From: Ferruginibacter sp.
Lineage (GTDB): Bacteria > Bacteroidota > Bacteroidia > Chitinophagales > Chitinophagaceae
Reading direction: 5' to 3'
NCBI GenBank assembly: GCA_019638635.1
Contig: JAHBTM010000022.1
Span: 1 to 33,913, forward strand
Length of the DNA: 33,913 nucleotides
Shown: piece after piece, positions 16,030 to 24,081 of the stretch
How positions within the stretch are numbered: position 1 is the first letter of the stretch
Layout of the letters: every line of letters starts with the position of its first letter
Program-made: the position numbers and the translations under genes
The notes under the pieces: model-generated
What the model saw: only the letters and a program-made list of their open reading frames with translations
Told to the model about the DNA's origin: nothing
Database searches by the model: none

Positions 16030-16464
16030 CTACTGTCTTTTCAGGTATGCATCCGATTGCACCGTCATATCTCTAAAATGTTCCAACGTAGCTTGTTTAT
16101 ATATTCTGTACACTTCTTTTCTGGTTTTTTTATATTCATGATGGATAGGACAGGGGTGTTTTTCGGAACAATAGTGTAAACCCACGCCACATCCCGTAAA
16201 AATTTTGTCGCCGTCTACTGCCAGTACAATGTCTGCCAGAGAGTTTCGGGCATCCTTCTCCGTGAGGTAAAAACCACCGTTTCTCCCTTTGCTGGATTGT
16301 AAAAACCCTTTTTTGCTCAACGATTGAAGAATCTTACCTATAAACAATTCCGGAGAATCAATGTTGGCCGCAATTTCCTTAATGCTCACCATGCGCTGCT
16401 CGTTGGAATGTTGTGCAACATATATCATGGCACGCAACGCATATTCACATGTTTTTGATAACAT
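16030..16464 (-). CDS. Rrf2-family [Fe-S] transcriptional regulator, NsrR-like
   Basis: The protein has 144 aa. The N-terminal winged helix is typical of the family (MLSKTCEYALRAMIYVA, then SIKEIAANIDSPELFIGKIL and KGRNGGFYL). Three cysteines at C92, C99 and C105 (C-x6-C-x5-C) fit a [2Fe-2S] or [4Fe-4S] ligand set as in NsrR, IscR and RsrR. NO destroys such clusters and releases the DNA. It has its own consensus promoter, 65 bp and more upstream of ric, so it is transcribed separately from, though in line with, the ric operon. A 24-bp palindrome overlaps its -33 box, consistent with autorepression. NO sensing is inferred from the controlled genes; IscR-like Fe-S sensing is the main alternative. 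Confidence 0.9.
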   Translation of the reverse strand: MLSKTCEYALRAMIYVAQHSNEQRMVSIKEIAANIDSPELFIGKILQSLSKKGFLQSSKGRNGGFYLTEKDARNSLADIVLAVDGDKIFTGCGVGLHYCSEKHPCPIHHEYKKTRKEVYRIYKQATLEHFRDMTVQSDAYLKRQ

Positions 16465-16482
16465 TCCGGTAATTTTTCAGGA

Positions 16483-16514
16483 CAAAAGTACAACAAAAAT
16501 TAAAATAAGACAAA
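16483..16514 (-). promoter_or_regulatory. Consensus promoter of the rrf2 gene
   Basis: The minus strand has TTTG (16511-16514), a 20-nt spacer and TACTTTTG (16483-16490), an exact Bacteroidota -33/-7 pair. The gene starts 18 nt downstream of the -7 box. The candidate operator (16503-16526) overlaps the -33 element. Confidence 0.7.
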
Positions 16515-16526
16515 AAAGTATGATTT
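16503..16526. promoter_or_regulatory. Candidate Rrf2 (NsrR-like) operator, copy 2
   Basis: On the plus strand AAATAAGACA - AAAA - AGTATGATTT, with the same arms as the site at 15992-16015. It overlaps the -33 box of rrf2 and lies 56 bp upstream of the sensor-kinase start. Its orientation toward the kinase is the same as copy 1 toward ric, so it may control both divergent genes. Confidence 0.6.
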
Positions 16527-16582
16527 AATTTTTTAAGCCCTCAAACCTATCCTATTCTGATTCCATCCTTTAACCAGTATAT

Positions 16583-19500
16583 TTGGTAAAACAACCGGTA
16601 CAATTGAAATTCAATGTAGTTTTCTTTTTTTTGGCCCTGGGAGGAATGTTGCATTTTCATACAGCATCTGCACAATCTTACCGTTATGTGCGCACCTATA
16701 CGGAACAACATGGACTGAGTGATAATCGGGTGACCTGTTTTTATAAAGATGTTCATGGTTATGTATGGATTGGAACACGCAACGGATTAAACCGGTATGA
16801 CGGTCATTCTTTTAAAGTATATAAACCAACCAGCAAGCAATCCATTTCAAATGAAATCATCAACGATATAACCGGTGATAGTGCAGGGAATATTTGGGTT
16901 GCTACTATGAACGGACTCAACCGGCTTGATCATGCAACCGGAAAATGGACTACCTGGATGCCCGACAATAAGAACAAACAAAATGCATTGCCCAATAATT
17001 TGGTTTGGGATATCGAATTGGATAAAAATGGAAAATTATGGATTGCATCAGATGTTTTCTCTTTTGCTTCATTGGATTACACAAAGAATCAATTTGATTT
17101 ATACGATTGGCCGGGGTTCGTAAAAACCATCAGCGGAATTCGGACACCGAAAGGTTATCATTCCATCCTCAGGTTTGTACAATCCAATAGTGATACCTGT
17201 TGGCTGGGAACCAATAAGGGATTGGTGATGTTGAACATCCGTACCAAACAATTTACGTATCTGGGGGCAGCGTACAATGATCAGCTTTCTGACATGCAAT
17301 ATGATTCCATTCGCCGAAAAGTATTGCTGGTTACAGAAGAGGGAAGTCTTTGGGAGTATGGATTGGATAGCGGCACGTTTAATGTGCATCAACCAGAATC
17401 AGAACCTTATCCTTCGACGCATTTCAATGCATTAGAAACCCATGAGCATTGGCTGGCTTCTGCCGGCGGCATCATACGATATGGGAATCGGACTCCGGTA
17501 CGGATGCATCATGTTCCCGGCCTGGACTTTTCCATTCCTCCCGGTGGTGTACATAGGGTGTATACAGATGATCAACAAATGATCTGGATTGGTACACCCA
17601 ATGGTTTTAGTTTGATAGATTCCCGTGATCAGTCGTTGCGCTTTGTTCCACTTACACCGGCATCCGATAAAGATGGCGTTAATCGGATGACCAGTGTGTG
17701 GTATGATGATGCCACTGAATTTTATTTTGTTACCTGTAGAAATCCGGCCGGTGTATTTATGATAGATAAAAAATCAGGTCGCATTCAATCAATTCAAACA
17801 GATGCATCCGGTAAACGATTGCCTGAATGTAATTTAATTAAAAAGGTGGCAGGGGATATATGGTTACTTACTTCGTCTGCGGTTTACCGTTATCATACCA
17901 CTTCCGGTATATTTAAGCCATTTCCTACACCATTCGATATTTCGGGAGTGCAGTTTACCGATGTGCTGCAGGACGCTTCCGGGAATATCTGGTTCTCTAC
18001 CTTTGGTGAAGGTGTTTTTTATTATGATGCACGCGATAAGGCTTTTAAACGAATCATTACATCCACAGATACTTTTTTGTTAAGAGGAGCGACTGCGCTG
18101 GAAAGGGATATAAGCGGCCAATGGATGTGGGTGGCTACTTATGGAAGTGATTTGTATCGGTATCACGTACAAAATAATTCAATGGAGGTGTTTTCTGAGA
18201 GCTTGAAGCATACATTGTACAAACCATTAAACCTTGTCAATGATCTTGAAACGGATCATCAGGGAAACATGTGGGCTGCAACCCATGCCGGGGGGGTGTT
18301 TACTTACAGTGAACGTTTAAAGTTTTTTCAGCCGTTTGATATGATGAACGGTTATCGGTACAATGAATATCTCGCCTTGAAAAAGGGCAAGGGAAACATG
18401 TTGTATCTATTGTCCAGAAAAGGGGTTTCGTACATCGACATCACAAAGCCCCAAACGGAACAGGTAATTCCCTATCTGTCGGCTTTCTCATCTTTTGGTT
18501 CATTTGCTGAAGTGCCGCATCGAATGTTTTATGATGTACAAGAAAATGAGTTGATTGTACCTGTTGCAGGAGGGTTGTTATTTTATAATCACGAACCACA
18601 ATACCCAATAGAAGGTTTTAAAATTGTAGCCGATGAGGTTTTCGCAGAATCGGGCACCATTGAAATGAAGGATGAAGGTTATTTTCAACTGTCGTTAGAT
18701 CACAAAAGATTATCTATACATTTTGCAGGATTGTATTACGGAGCAACACCCGTTATGTATCAGTACAAGATGGAAGGGCTGGATAAAGATTGGATTCAGG
18801 CCAATCCATTGCTGATTGCGGAATATCAAAATCTTCCTAAGGGACATTATTCATTTCAGATTCGGGCTACAGATGTAAACGGCGTAGAAATGGCCCGCAG
18901 TGTGCCGGTTGTGTTTTATGTGCAACCCCCATTCTACGACACGTGGTGGTTTAAGTTACTGGTTACAGTATGTGTGCTATGGATTGTATGGCGTGTGATT
19001 CATCATTTACAGAACCGTATTCGGGATGAAAGGATATTGAATCAATTTGCCACCTCATTGTATGGTAAAAACAGTGTGGAAGATATTTTCTGGGATGTAG
19101 CTTCGAACTGTGTGAAGTGGTTAGGCTATCCGGATTGTGTGGTGTATCAACATGATGAAAAACGAAAGGTATTAGTACAACGGTCAGCTGCCGGGCCTAA
19201 AAATCCGAAACAGGTACGTGAAATATTCAATCAGATTGAATTGCCCCTCGGAGTAGGCGTTGTTGGGTCGGTAGGAGCTACAGGTAAAGCAGAGCGAATA
19301 TCCTACACCTTAAAGGATAAACGGTATGTGGTGGATGATGCCATTCGGTTGTCAGAAATAACGGTGCCTATTAAAATTGATGGAAAAGTGTTTGGAGTAA
19401 TCGATTCGGAACATCCACAAAAAAATTATTACAAACGCAGGGATATGCGCATGCTTAAAAAAATTGCAGCCATATGTGCGGAACGTATTTCTAAATTCAT

Positions 19501-20113
19501 GACGGAAGAGAGGTTGCGTTCAAAAATTGCAAGGGATTTGCATGATGAAATGGGTTCAGTGTTAACCAGTATCAATATCCTGAGTAAAGTGGCGATGACA
19601 AAAACCAACGACATACAAACAATGGAATCTTATTTAGATAAGATTAAATCGCATTCATCGGATATGATGGAAAATATGAGTGATATTGTATGGGCAATTA
19701 ATCCATCCAACGACAGCATCGATAAATTACTCTTCCGCATGAAAGAATTTGCTGCTGAACTGCTTGAACCGGCAGGCATCAAAGCAAATTTTATTACAAC
19801 GGAAATTACAGATACTACCTTGCTGAATCTGGAGGAACGCAAAGATTTATACCTGATTTTTAAAGAAGCATTGCACAATGCAGTGAAATACAGTCGCGCC
19901 ACCCAAATTGATATTGAGTTACTGGTAAATGAGCAGGAAATTATTTTGAGGGTTACCGATAACGGTGTCGGATTCCGCATGAATCCTTCATTTTCCGGCA
20001 ATGGGTTGAGAAATATGCAAACCAGAGCCGACGAAATATCGGCTACTTTGCGGATTGTTCCGGCGAACGGAAAGGGTACGATGGTTGAATTGATGAAGCG
20101 TATCACATCATAA
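16583..20113 (+). CDS. Propeller-Y_Y_Y-GAF sensor histidine kinase (HisKA_3 type)
   Basis: The protein has 1176 aa. No ATG gives the full signal peptide; TTG at 16583 or TTG at 16604 (seven codons later) does. The signal (FNVVFFFLALGG...TASAQ) leads into a two-component-type periplasmic propeller (blades such as GYVWIGTRNGLNRYDG, GNIWVATMNGLNRLDH, GNIWFSTFGEGVFYYD), then a Y_Y_Y domain at about 706-782 and one TM near 788-805. The cytoplasmic part has a GAF domain (~830-970), a HisKA_3 dimerisation domain with phospho-acceptor H987 in KIARDLHDEMGSV, and a HATPase_c ending the protein. It should phosphorylate the LuxR-type regulator 47 bp downstream. The divergent rrf2 gene and the shared operator suggest it belongs to the same stress regulon. 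Ligand unknown. Confidence 0.93.
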   Translation: MVKQPVQLKFNVVFFFLALGGMLHFHTASAQSYRYVRTYTEQHGLSDNRVTCFYKDVHGYVWIGTRNGLNRYDGHSFKVYKPTSKQSISNEIINDITGDSAGNIWVATMNGLNRLDHATGKWTTWMPDNKNKQNALPNNLVWDIELDKNGKLWIASDVFSFASLDYTKNQFDLYDWPGFVKTISGIRTPKGYHSILRFVQSNSDTCWLGTNKGLVMLNIRTKQFTYLGAAYNDQLSDMQYDSIRRKVLLVTEEGSLWEYGLDSGTFNVHQPESEPYPSTHFNALETHEHWLASAGGIIRYGNRTPVRMHHVPGLDFSIPPGGVHRVYTDDQQMIWIGTPNGFSLIDSRDQSLRFVPLTPASDKDGVNRMTSVWYDDATEFYFVTCRNPAGVFMIDKKSGRIQSIQTDASGKRLPECNLIKKVAGDIWLLTSSAVYRYHTTSGIFKPFPTPFDISGVQFTDVLQDASGNIWFSTFGEGVFYYDARDKAFKRIITSTDTFLLRGATALERDISGQWMWVATYGSDLYRYHVQNNSMEVFSESLKHTLYKPLNLVNDLETDHQGNMWAATHAGGVFTYSERLKFFQPFDMMNGYRYNEYLALKKGKGNMLYLLSRKGVSYIDITKPQTEQVIPYLSAFSSFGSFAEVPHRMFYDVQENELIVPVAGGLLFYNHEPQYPIEGFKIVADEVFAESGTIEMKDEGYFQLSLDHKRLSIHFAGLYYGATPVMYQYKMEGLDKDWIQANPLLIAEYQNLPKGHYSFQIRATDVNGVEMARSVPVVFYVQPPFYDTWWFKLLVTVCVLWIVWRVIHHLQNRIRDERILNQFATSLYGKNSVEDIFWDVASNCVKWLGYPDCVVYQHDEKRKVLVQRSAAGPKNPKQVREIFNQIELPLGVGVVGSVGATGKAERISYTLKDKRYVVDDAIRLSEITVPIKIDGKVFGVIDSEHPQKNYYKRRDMRMLKKIAAICAERISKFMTEERLRSKIARDLHDEMGSVLTSINILSKVAMTKTNDIQTMESYLDKIKSHSSDMMENMSDIVWAINPSNDSIDKLLFRMKEFAAELLEPAGIKANFITTEITDTTLLNLEERKDLYLIFKEALHNAVKYSRATQIDIELLVNEQEIILRVTDNGVGFRMNPSFSGNGLRNMQTRADEISATLRIVPANGKGTMVELMKRITS

Positions 20114-20160
20114 GGGGACATATGCAACCTGTTTTGATATTAAATTGCATCTATTGATAC

Positions 20161-20796
20161 ATGCCAGCACCTATTCTCATAACCGTATTTGAAGACAATG
20201 ATTCCCTGCGGGCCAGTTTGTTGAATCTCCTGGAATTATCCGGTGAGTTTGTAGTTGTAAACCAATATTCCAATGCCGAAAATGCGGTGGAAGCTATTAA
20301 AAATGATAAGCCCGATGTAGTGTTGATGGATATTGATATGCCCGGTACCACAGGAGTGGAAGCAGTCAAAAAAATCCGTGTTTTAGATTCGACAACACAG
20401 ATTATTATGCTGACCGTTTTTGATGACAATGTGCATGTGTTGAATGCCATGGCCGCAGGAGCCAACGGGTATTTACTGAAGAAATATGTTAGTGATAAAT
20501 TAATTGATTCGATTCATGAAGTTTTGTCGGGAGGAGCGCCTATGAGTCCGTCGGTTGCCCGCATGATCATCAGCAGTATGCATCAGCAGGCACCGGCAAA
20601 TGCCTATCATTTAACAGCCCGCGAAAAGGAGACTTTACAATTGCTGGCGCAGGGAAATAGTTTTAAAATGATTGGGGCCGAACTGGATATCAGTATTGAC
20701 ACCGTTCGAACCCATATCAAAAGGATTTACGAAAAATTGCAGGTACGCTCACAGATTGAAGCAGTGAGTAAAGCCATCAATGAAAAGTTGGTATAG
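20161..20796 (+). CDS. NarL/LuxR-family response regulator
   Basis: The protein has 211 aa. The receiver domain (residues 1-120) has the acidic pocket near residue 11-12 (FEDNDSLR), phospho-acceptor D57 in VVLMDIDMPGTTG, the Thr switch in IIMLTVFDD and Lys in GYLLKKYVSDK. The DNA-binding domain (about 146-205) has LTAREKETLQLLAQG and ISIDTVRTHIKRIYEKLQV, as in NarL/LuxR proteins. It follows the HisKA_3 kinase by 47 bp on the same strand and is its expected partner. The gene ends at a dyad that also serves the convergent YHS lipoprotein gene. Confidence 0.95.
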   Translation: MPAPILITVFEDNDSLRASLLNLLELSGEFVVVNQYSNAENAVEAIKNDKPDVVLMDIDMPGTTGVEAVKKIRVLDSTTQIIMLTVFDDNVHVLNAMAAGANGYLLKKYVSDKLIDSIHEVLSGGAPMSPSVARMIISSMHQQAPANAYHLTAREKETLQLLAQGNSFKMIGAELDISIDTVRTHIKRIYEKLQVRSQIEAVSKAINEKLV

Positions 20797-20827
20797 AAGT
20801 TAATTGTTGGGATACAATTATTACTTC
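20796..20827. terminator. Probable bidirectional terminator
   Basis: TAATTGT (20801-20807) - TGGGAT - ACAATTA (20814-20820) is a perfect 7-bp dyad between two convergent genes. An outer GAAGT/ACTTC pairing (20796-20800 with 20823-20827) extends the stem past a small bulge. The stem is AT-rich with only a short T-run. Confidence 0.45.
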
Positions 20828-21132
20828 TTCTCAGCCAACATACTTTTGAAGGAGTCCTTACACTCCGTTGCGCAAAATCCATATATTTTTCCATCCACCA
20901 TCAAGGTGTCTGCGATACCTGCTTTCAATGGCATGCCGCAAATGGTATCATACGCTGATGCAAATTCAATACCACTGAACGCATCTTTATCTCCTGTGGA
21001 TTCCATGTGGTCGTGCGATTCATGCTTGTGTTGATCTTCCAAGGCATTTTGATTTCTGGGTGCGTCATTACATGCTGAAATGCACCATGCAGCTGCAAGG
21101 ATGAGGCCGCCTGCTATAATCCGAAATTTCAT
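20821..21132 (-). CDS. YHS-domain lipoprotein
   Basis: The protein has 103 aa. The lipoprotein signal MKFRIIAGGLILAAAWCISAC has its lipobox Cys at residue 21. A short His-rich linker follows (DQHKHESHDHME, ~33-44). The YHS domain spans about 55-100, with the metal-binding cysteines C65 (YDTICGMPL) and C87/C91 (IYGFCATECKDSF). YHS modules occur in copper and heavy-metal transport or trafficking proteins. With the His-rich linker this is probably a periplasmic metal-binding protein. It is transcribed alone, away from the pseudogene to its right. A near -7 box (TATCTTTC on the minus strand, 21168-21175) lies about 36 nt upstream. Confidence 0.85.
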   Translation of the reverse strand: MKFRIIAGGLILAAAWCISACNDAPRNQNALEDQHKHESHDHMESTGDKDAFSGIEFASAYDTICGMPLKAGIADTLMVDGKIYGFCATECKDSFKSMLAEKK

Positions 21133-21196
21133 AAATGGGTTTTAATATGGATGAAATCTTTTATCCTGAAAGATACGAATTATTGTGAAGAACTAA

Positions 21197-21712
21197 GTAT
21201 CGGCCTCCACCCTTCATGGTGCCAGAGCCATGAACAAAGAATCCGAATTCGGCACCGTCAGCACGGGTAAAAAAGCCAACCTGATTCTGCTCAATGCAAA
21301 TCCCGTGGAGGCTACAGAAAATGTCACGAAGATTGAATACGTTATCAATCAGGGTATCCTATTTAAACCGGAAACATTGGTATTTGTTCTGCCGGATAAT
21401 TTGGTGCAACTACAATTGAACGCTTATAACACCAAAGATATTGATGCTTTTCTGAAGCCTTATCATGATGAAGTGGAGGTATTTGAATTTCCCGATAAAT
21501 TATTGTATAAGGGTAAGCAAACCATGGGTTTACAGTATGCCGATATGTTTACAAATGTAACCAATCTGCATTGTGAACTGTTAGGAAGGGTACAACAATG
21601 AAATATAATAATAGACCAGGAACGGGAACGCGTATTCGTAAACACGTTCAATGCCATAGCGATGTATCACATTGAAGATGGAAAAATTAAAAAAGTGTAT
21701 TTTGTGCAATAA
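21197..21712 (+). pseudogene. Decayed 3' end of an amidohydrolase-SnoaL-like fusion gene
   Basis: The plus strand from 21197, just after an in-frame TAA, reads the C-terminal end of a metal-dependent amidohydrolase (STLHGARAMNKESEFGTVS, then GKKANLILLNANP and VINQGILF). It runs in frame into a SnoaL/NTF2-like domain (LVQLQLNAYNTKDIDAFLKP, then YKGKQTMGLQYADMF and LHCELLGRVQQ). A TGA at 21599-21601 interrupts it; after the TGA the same frame continues the domain (NIIIDQERERVFVNTFNAIA, then MYHIEDGKIKKVYFVQ) to a TAA at 21710-21712. Both the whole catalytic barrel at the 5' end and an open C-terminus are missing. The ATG at 21230 is inside the old gene. It could still give a 123-aa peptide, but I regard it as a remnant. 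Confidence 0.8.
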
Positions 21713-21821
21713 TGATACGAGACTGAATGATTTGTTTGTTCCATTTTAAAATGCGTTTGAGTGAAGCACCCATTTGTTGGTTCTGCAATACAAGATTTTC
21801 ACCGTATAAGCATATCTGTCA

Positions 21822-23132
21822 ATGCACTACATGAAGCCTAAGCAAGACGAACAACTGATACGAAGTGTAGGCGTGTTTGGATTATCTGCAAACATTGTAA
21901 ACATCATTATTGGGTCAGGTATTTTTGTCTTGCCTGCTATAGTGGCCGCAGGTATGGGCTCTTCGGCCATATATGCCTACCTGTTTTGTGGGGTTTTAAT
22001 TACCTGCATTATGCTGTGTTTTGCAGAGGCGGGAAGTAAAATTAATAAAACCGGTGGACCGTACACCTATATTGAAACAGCTTTTGGTCCGTTTGCGGGA
22101 TTTTTAGCCGGTGTATTCAGTGTAGTGGCGTCACTACTTTCTGTGGCGGCTGTATCTAACGCATTGGTGAACATTCTTGGAGTGTACCTGCCGGTCTTTC
22201 AGGAATCGTATGCTCGGATTTTATTTTTATTGTTGGTGTTTGGCGGATTGGCCTACGCGAATGTACTGGGAATAAAGCAAGGGATTGGGTTGGTGAAAAT
22301 GTTTGTGCTATTCAAATTAACGCCCCTGTTCCTAATCATTGTATTGGGTTGGAGTGAAGTATCTTTTGATAACTTTAATTTTCAAACATTCCCCGGGATA
22401 GAAGCACTGGGAGCAACCTCTCTTATTTTATTCTTTGCTTTTTTAGGCGCAGAGTCAGCAGTCACAGTAGGAGGTGAGGTGCTGCGTCCCAAGAAAACAT
22501 TTCCGCAAGCCATACTCATCGGTATACTTACTGTACTGGCCGTATATGTGATGGTTCAAACGGTAGCTCAGGGTGTATTGGGTGAAGAATTAAAAAATTA
22601 CACTTCAGCTCCTTTGGCTGAAACCGCCCGGCGTATCATGGGTAAGCCGGGATTTATTATTTTGATTGTGGGAGCCGCGTTGTCGATGTTCGGAAATTTA
22701 TCCGGTCAAATATTGAACGTGCCCAGGGTGTTGTATGCGCTCTCACGCGATAAGGTAATTCCCGTACCTTATTTTTCACGGATTCATAAAAAGTACAAAA
22801 CACCCTACACGGCCATTATGATGTACTCAATCATTGGTTTGTGTGTAGCCGTGGCGGGCAATTTTGAACAGTTGGCAGTGATATCCACCTCAACCGGATT
22901 GTTGCTGTATTTAGGCGTAGTGTTGGCGGTTATCAAACTTCGATACACTCAAAAAACTACCGCAGAAGAATTTCAGGTGCCCGGTGGTTTGATGATACCG
23001 GTCGTTTCAGTGGCCGTCATCCTGTATTTTTTGTCTCATCTACCAGGAAATGAAATGATAGGAACGCTCATCTTTGGAGTCATCGTTTCCGCATTATATT
23101 TTATCAACCGGAATTTGATTCAAAAAGGTTGA
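21822..23132 (+). CDS. APC-family amino acid permease
   Basis: The protein has 436 aa with about 12 membrane segments. TM1 has the unwound-helix motif IIGSGIFVLP that binds the amino group of substrates in the APC superfamily. Also present are GGPYTYIETAFGPFAGFLAG in TM3 and FFAFLGAESAVTVGGEV in TM6, with a KK after it. Such carriers exchange or import amino acids with protons. Substrate cannot be told. The start is ATG 21822 or the ATG nine bases later (21831); the second gives the more usual N-terminus (MKPKQDEQLIRSVGVFG). No coupled gene nearby. I saw no consensus promoter in the 109 bp between it and the pseudogene. Confidence 0.92.
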   Translation: MHYMKPKQDEQLIRSVGVFGLSANIVNIIIGSGIFVLPAIVAAGMGSSAIYAYLFCGVLITCIMLCFAEAGSKINKTGGPYTYIETAFGPFAGFLAGVFSVVASLLSVAAVSNALVNILGVYLPVFQESYARILFLLLVFGGLAYANVLGIKQGIGLVKMFVLFKLTPLFLIIVLGWSEVSFDNFNFQTFPGIEALGATSLILFFAFLGAESAVTVGGEVLRPKKTFPQAILIGILTVLAVYVMVQTVAQGVLGEELKNYTSAPLAETARRIMGKPGFIILIVGAALSMFGNLSGQILNVPRVLYALSRDKVIPVPYFSRIHKKYKTPYTAIMMYSIIGLCVAVAGNFEQLAVISTSTGLLLYLGVVLAVIKLRYTQKTTAEEFQVPGGLMIPVVSVAVILYFLSHLPGNEMIGTLIFGVIVSALYFINRNLIQKG

Positions 23133-23209
23133 TTGCAACATATTATACTATAGAAATGATTTTCGTTTTTAGCGATAAATACTAATGATGCATTCATGCA
23201 CAACCGAAC

Positions 23210-24061
23210 TTATATTTCTTTAATCATTTCAAACTGCTTTCCGGACACCTCAATGTTTTTCGATTTCAGGAACCCGGTGATGGAATTGCAATGAACCTCC
23301 GCATTAATGATTTTTGTCTTTGCATGGGTATTCAACTTACTTACCTCATACAATAATCTGGAACCAATGCCTTTTCTTCGGTGATTTTTGTGTACGGCCA
23401 GTTGGGTGATATCGCCAGATACGGGTTCAAATATACAATAGCCTTCAAGTGCGTCCTGACTAAATACACCTAAATGAATAAACTTTTCTTTTGCTCTAAG
23501 AATAGAGTCAAAACTATTTTGCCACGAAGGTTGGAAATCCCAAAAATTTGCTAATGATGGATAAAGATATGTATCAAACAACTGAATATAATAGTTAGAT
23601 TCAAGCGGTTGGATGTTGTGGTTGATTTGATTGTTGTTCCATACGAAATAATTGAACTCACGACTAACCAGGAATCCTACATTACGATAAACCGAAACGG
23701 CGCTCGTATTGTGTTGTAAGACTTCCAGTAAATAATGGTGGATACCTGATTCTTTTAGATACGGAATAGAGTATTCAAATATTTTTTTCGCTAATCCTTG
23801 TCCACGAAACGCCTTCAAAGTGCCTGTGCCTGTATCGTACGCCGTTTTCAATCCATTGTAACTCCCGATACCATTGAATGTGAATGAAACGATATGTTCG
23901 GCTTCAAAAGCGGCAAAGGATAGATCGGCATCGAATCCACGCCGTATCAGCATTGATTTTAGTTCATCTGGTTGAAGTTGCATTTCATAATCGGCAAAGG
24001 CGTGGTTGAATGCTGTATAAAGGGGATGGAAGGAAGTGGAACTTAGAGGTTTGATGGTCAT
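23210..24061 (-). CDS. Tandem-GNAT acetyltransferase
   Basis: The protein has 283 aa made of two GNAT folds. The first (about 3-140) carries the acetyl-CoA pyrophosphate loop as RGQGLA (86-91), followed by EVLQHNTSAVSVYRNVGF. The second (about 150-283) carries RRKGIG (228-233) and NAEVHCNSITGFLKSKNIEV. Substrate unknown: such proteins acetylate small amines, antibiotics or protein N-termini. Both acetyl-CoA loops look intact, unlike many tandem GNATs in which one half is degenerate. It lies 20 bp after the gluzincin-like gene on the same strand and may be co-transcribed with it. Confidence 0.88.
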   Translation of the reverse strand: MTIKPLSSTSFHPLYTAFNHAFADYEMQLQPDELKSMLIRRGFDADLSFAAFEAEHIVSFTFNGIGSYNGLKTAYDTGTGTLKAFRGQGLAKKIFEYSIPYLKESGIHHYLLEVLQHNTSAVSVYRNVGFLVSREFNYFVWNNNQINHNIQPLESNYYIQLFDTYLYPSLANFWDFQPSWQNSFDSILRAKEKFIHLGVFSQDALEGYCIFEPVSGDITQLAVHKNHRRKGIGSRLLYEVSKLNTHAKTKIINAEVHCNSITGFLKSKNIEVSGKQFEMIKEI

Positions 24062-24081
24062 TGTTTAAGGTAGTACTTCTA

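Noticed and set aside
16494-16526. A full consensus promoter for the sensor kinase at the operator
   Set aside because: TATGATTT is present at 16519-16526, but the expected -33 position (16494-16497) reads CAAA rather than TTTG, so only a weak promoter can be supposed.
21599-21620. Frameshift in the SnoaL-like remnant
   Set aside because: After the TGA the same frame continues the domain to 21712, so this is an in-frame nonsense codon and not a frameshift.
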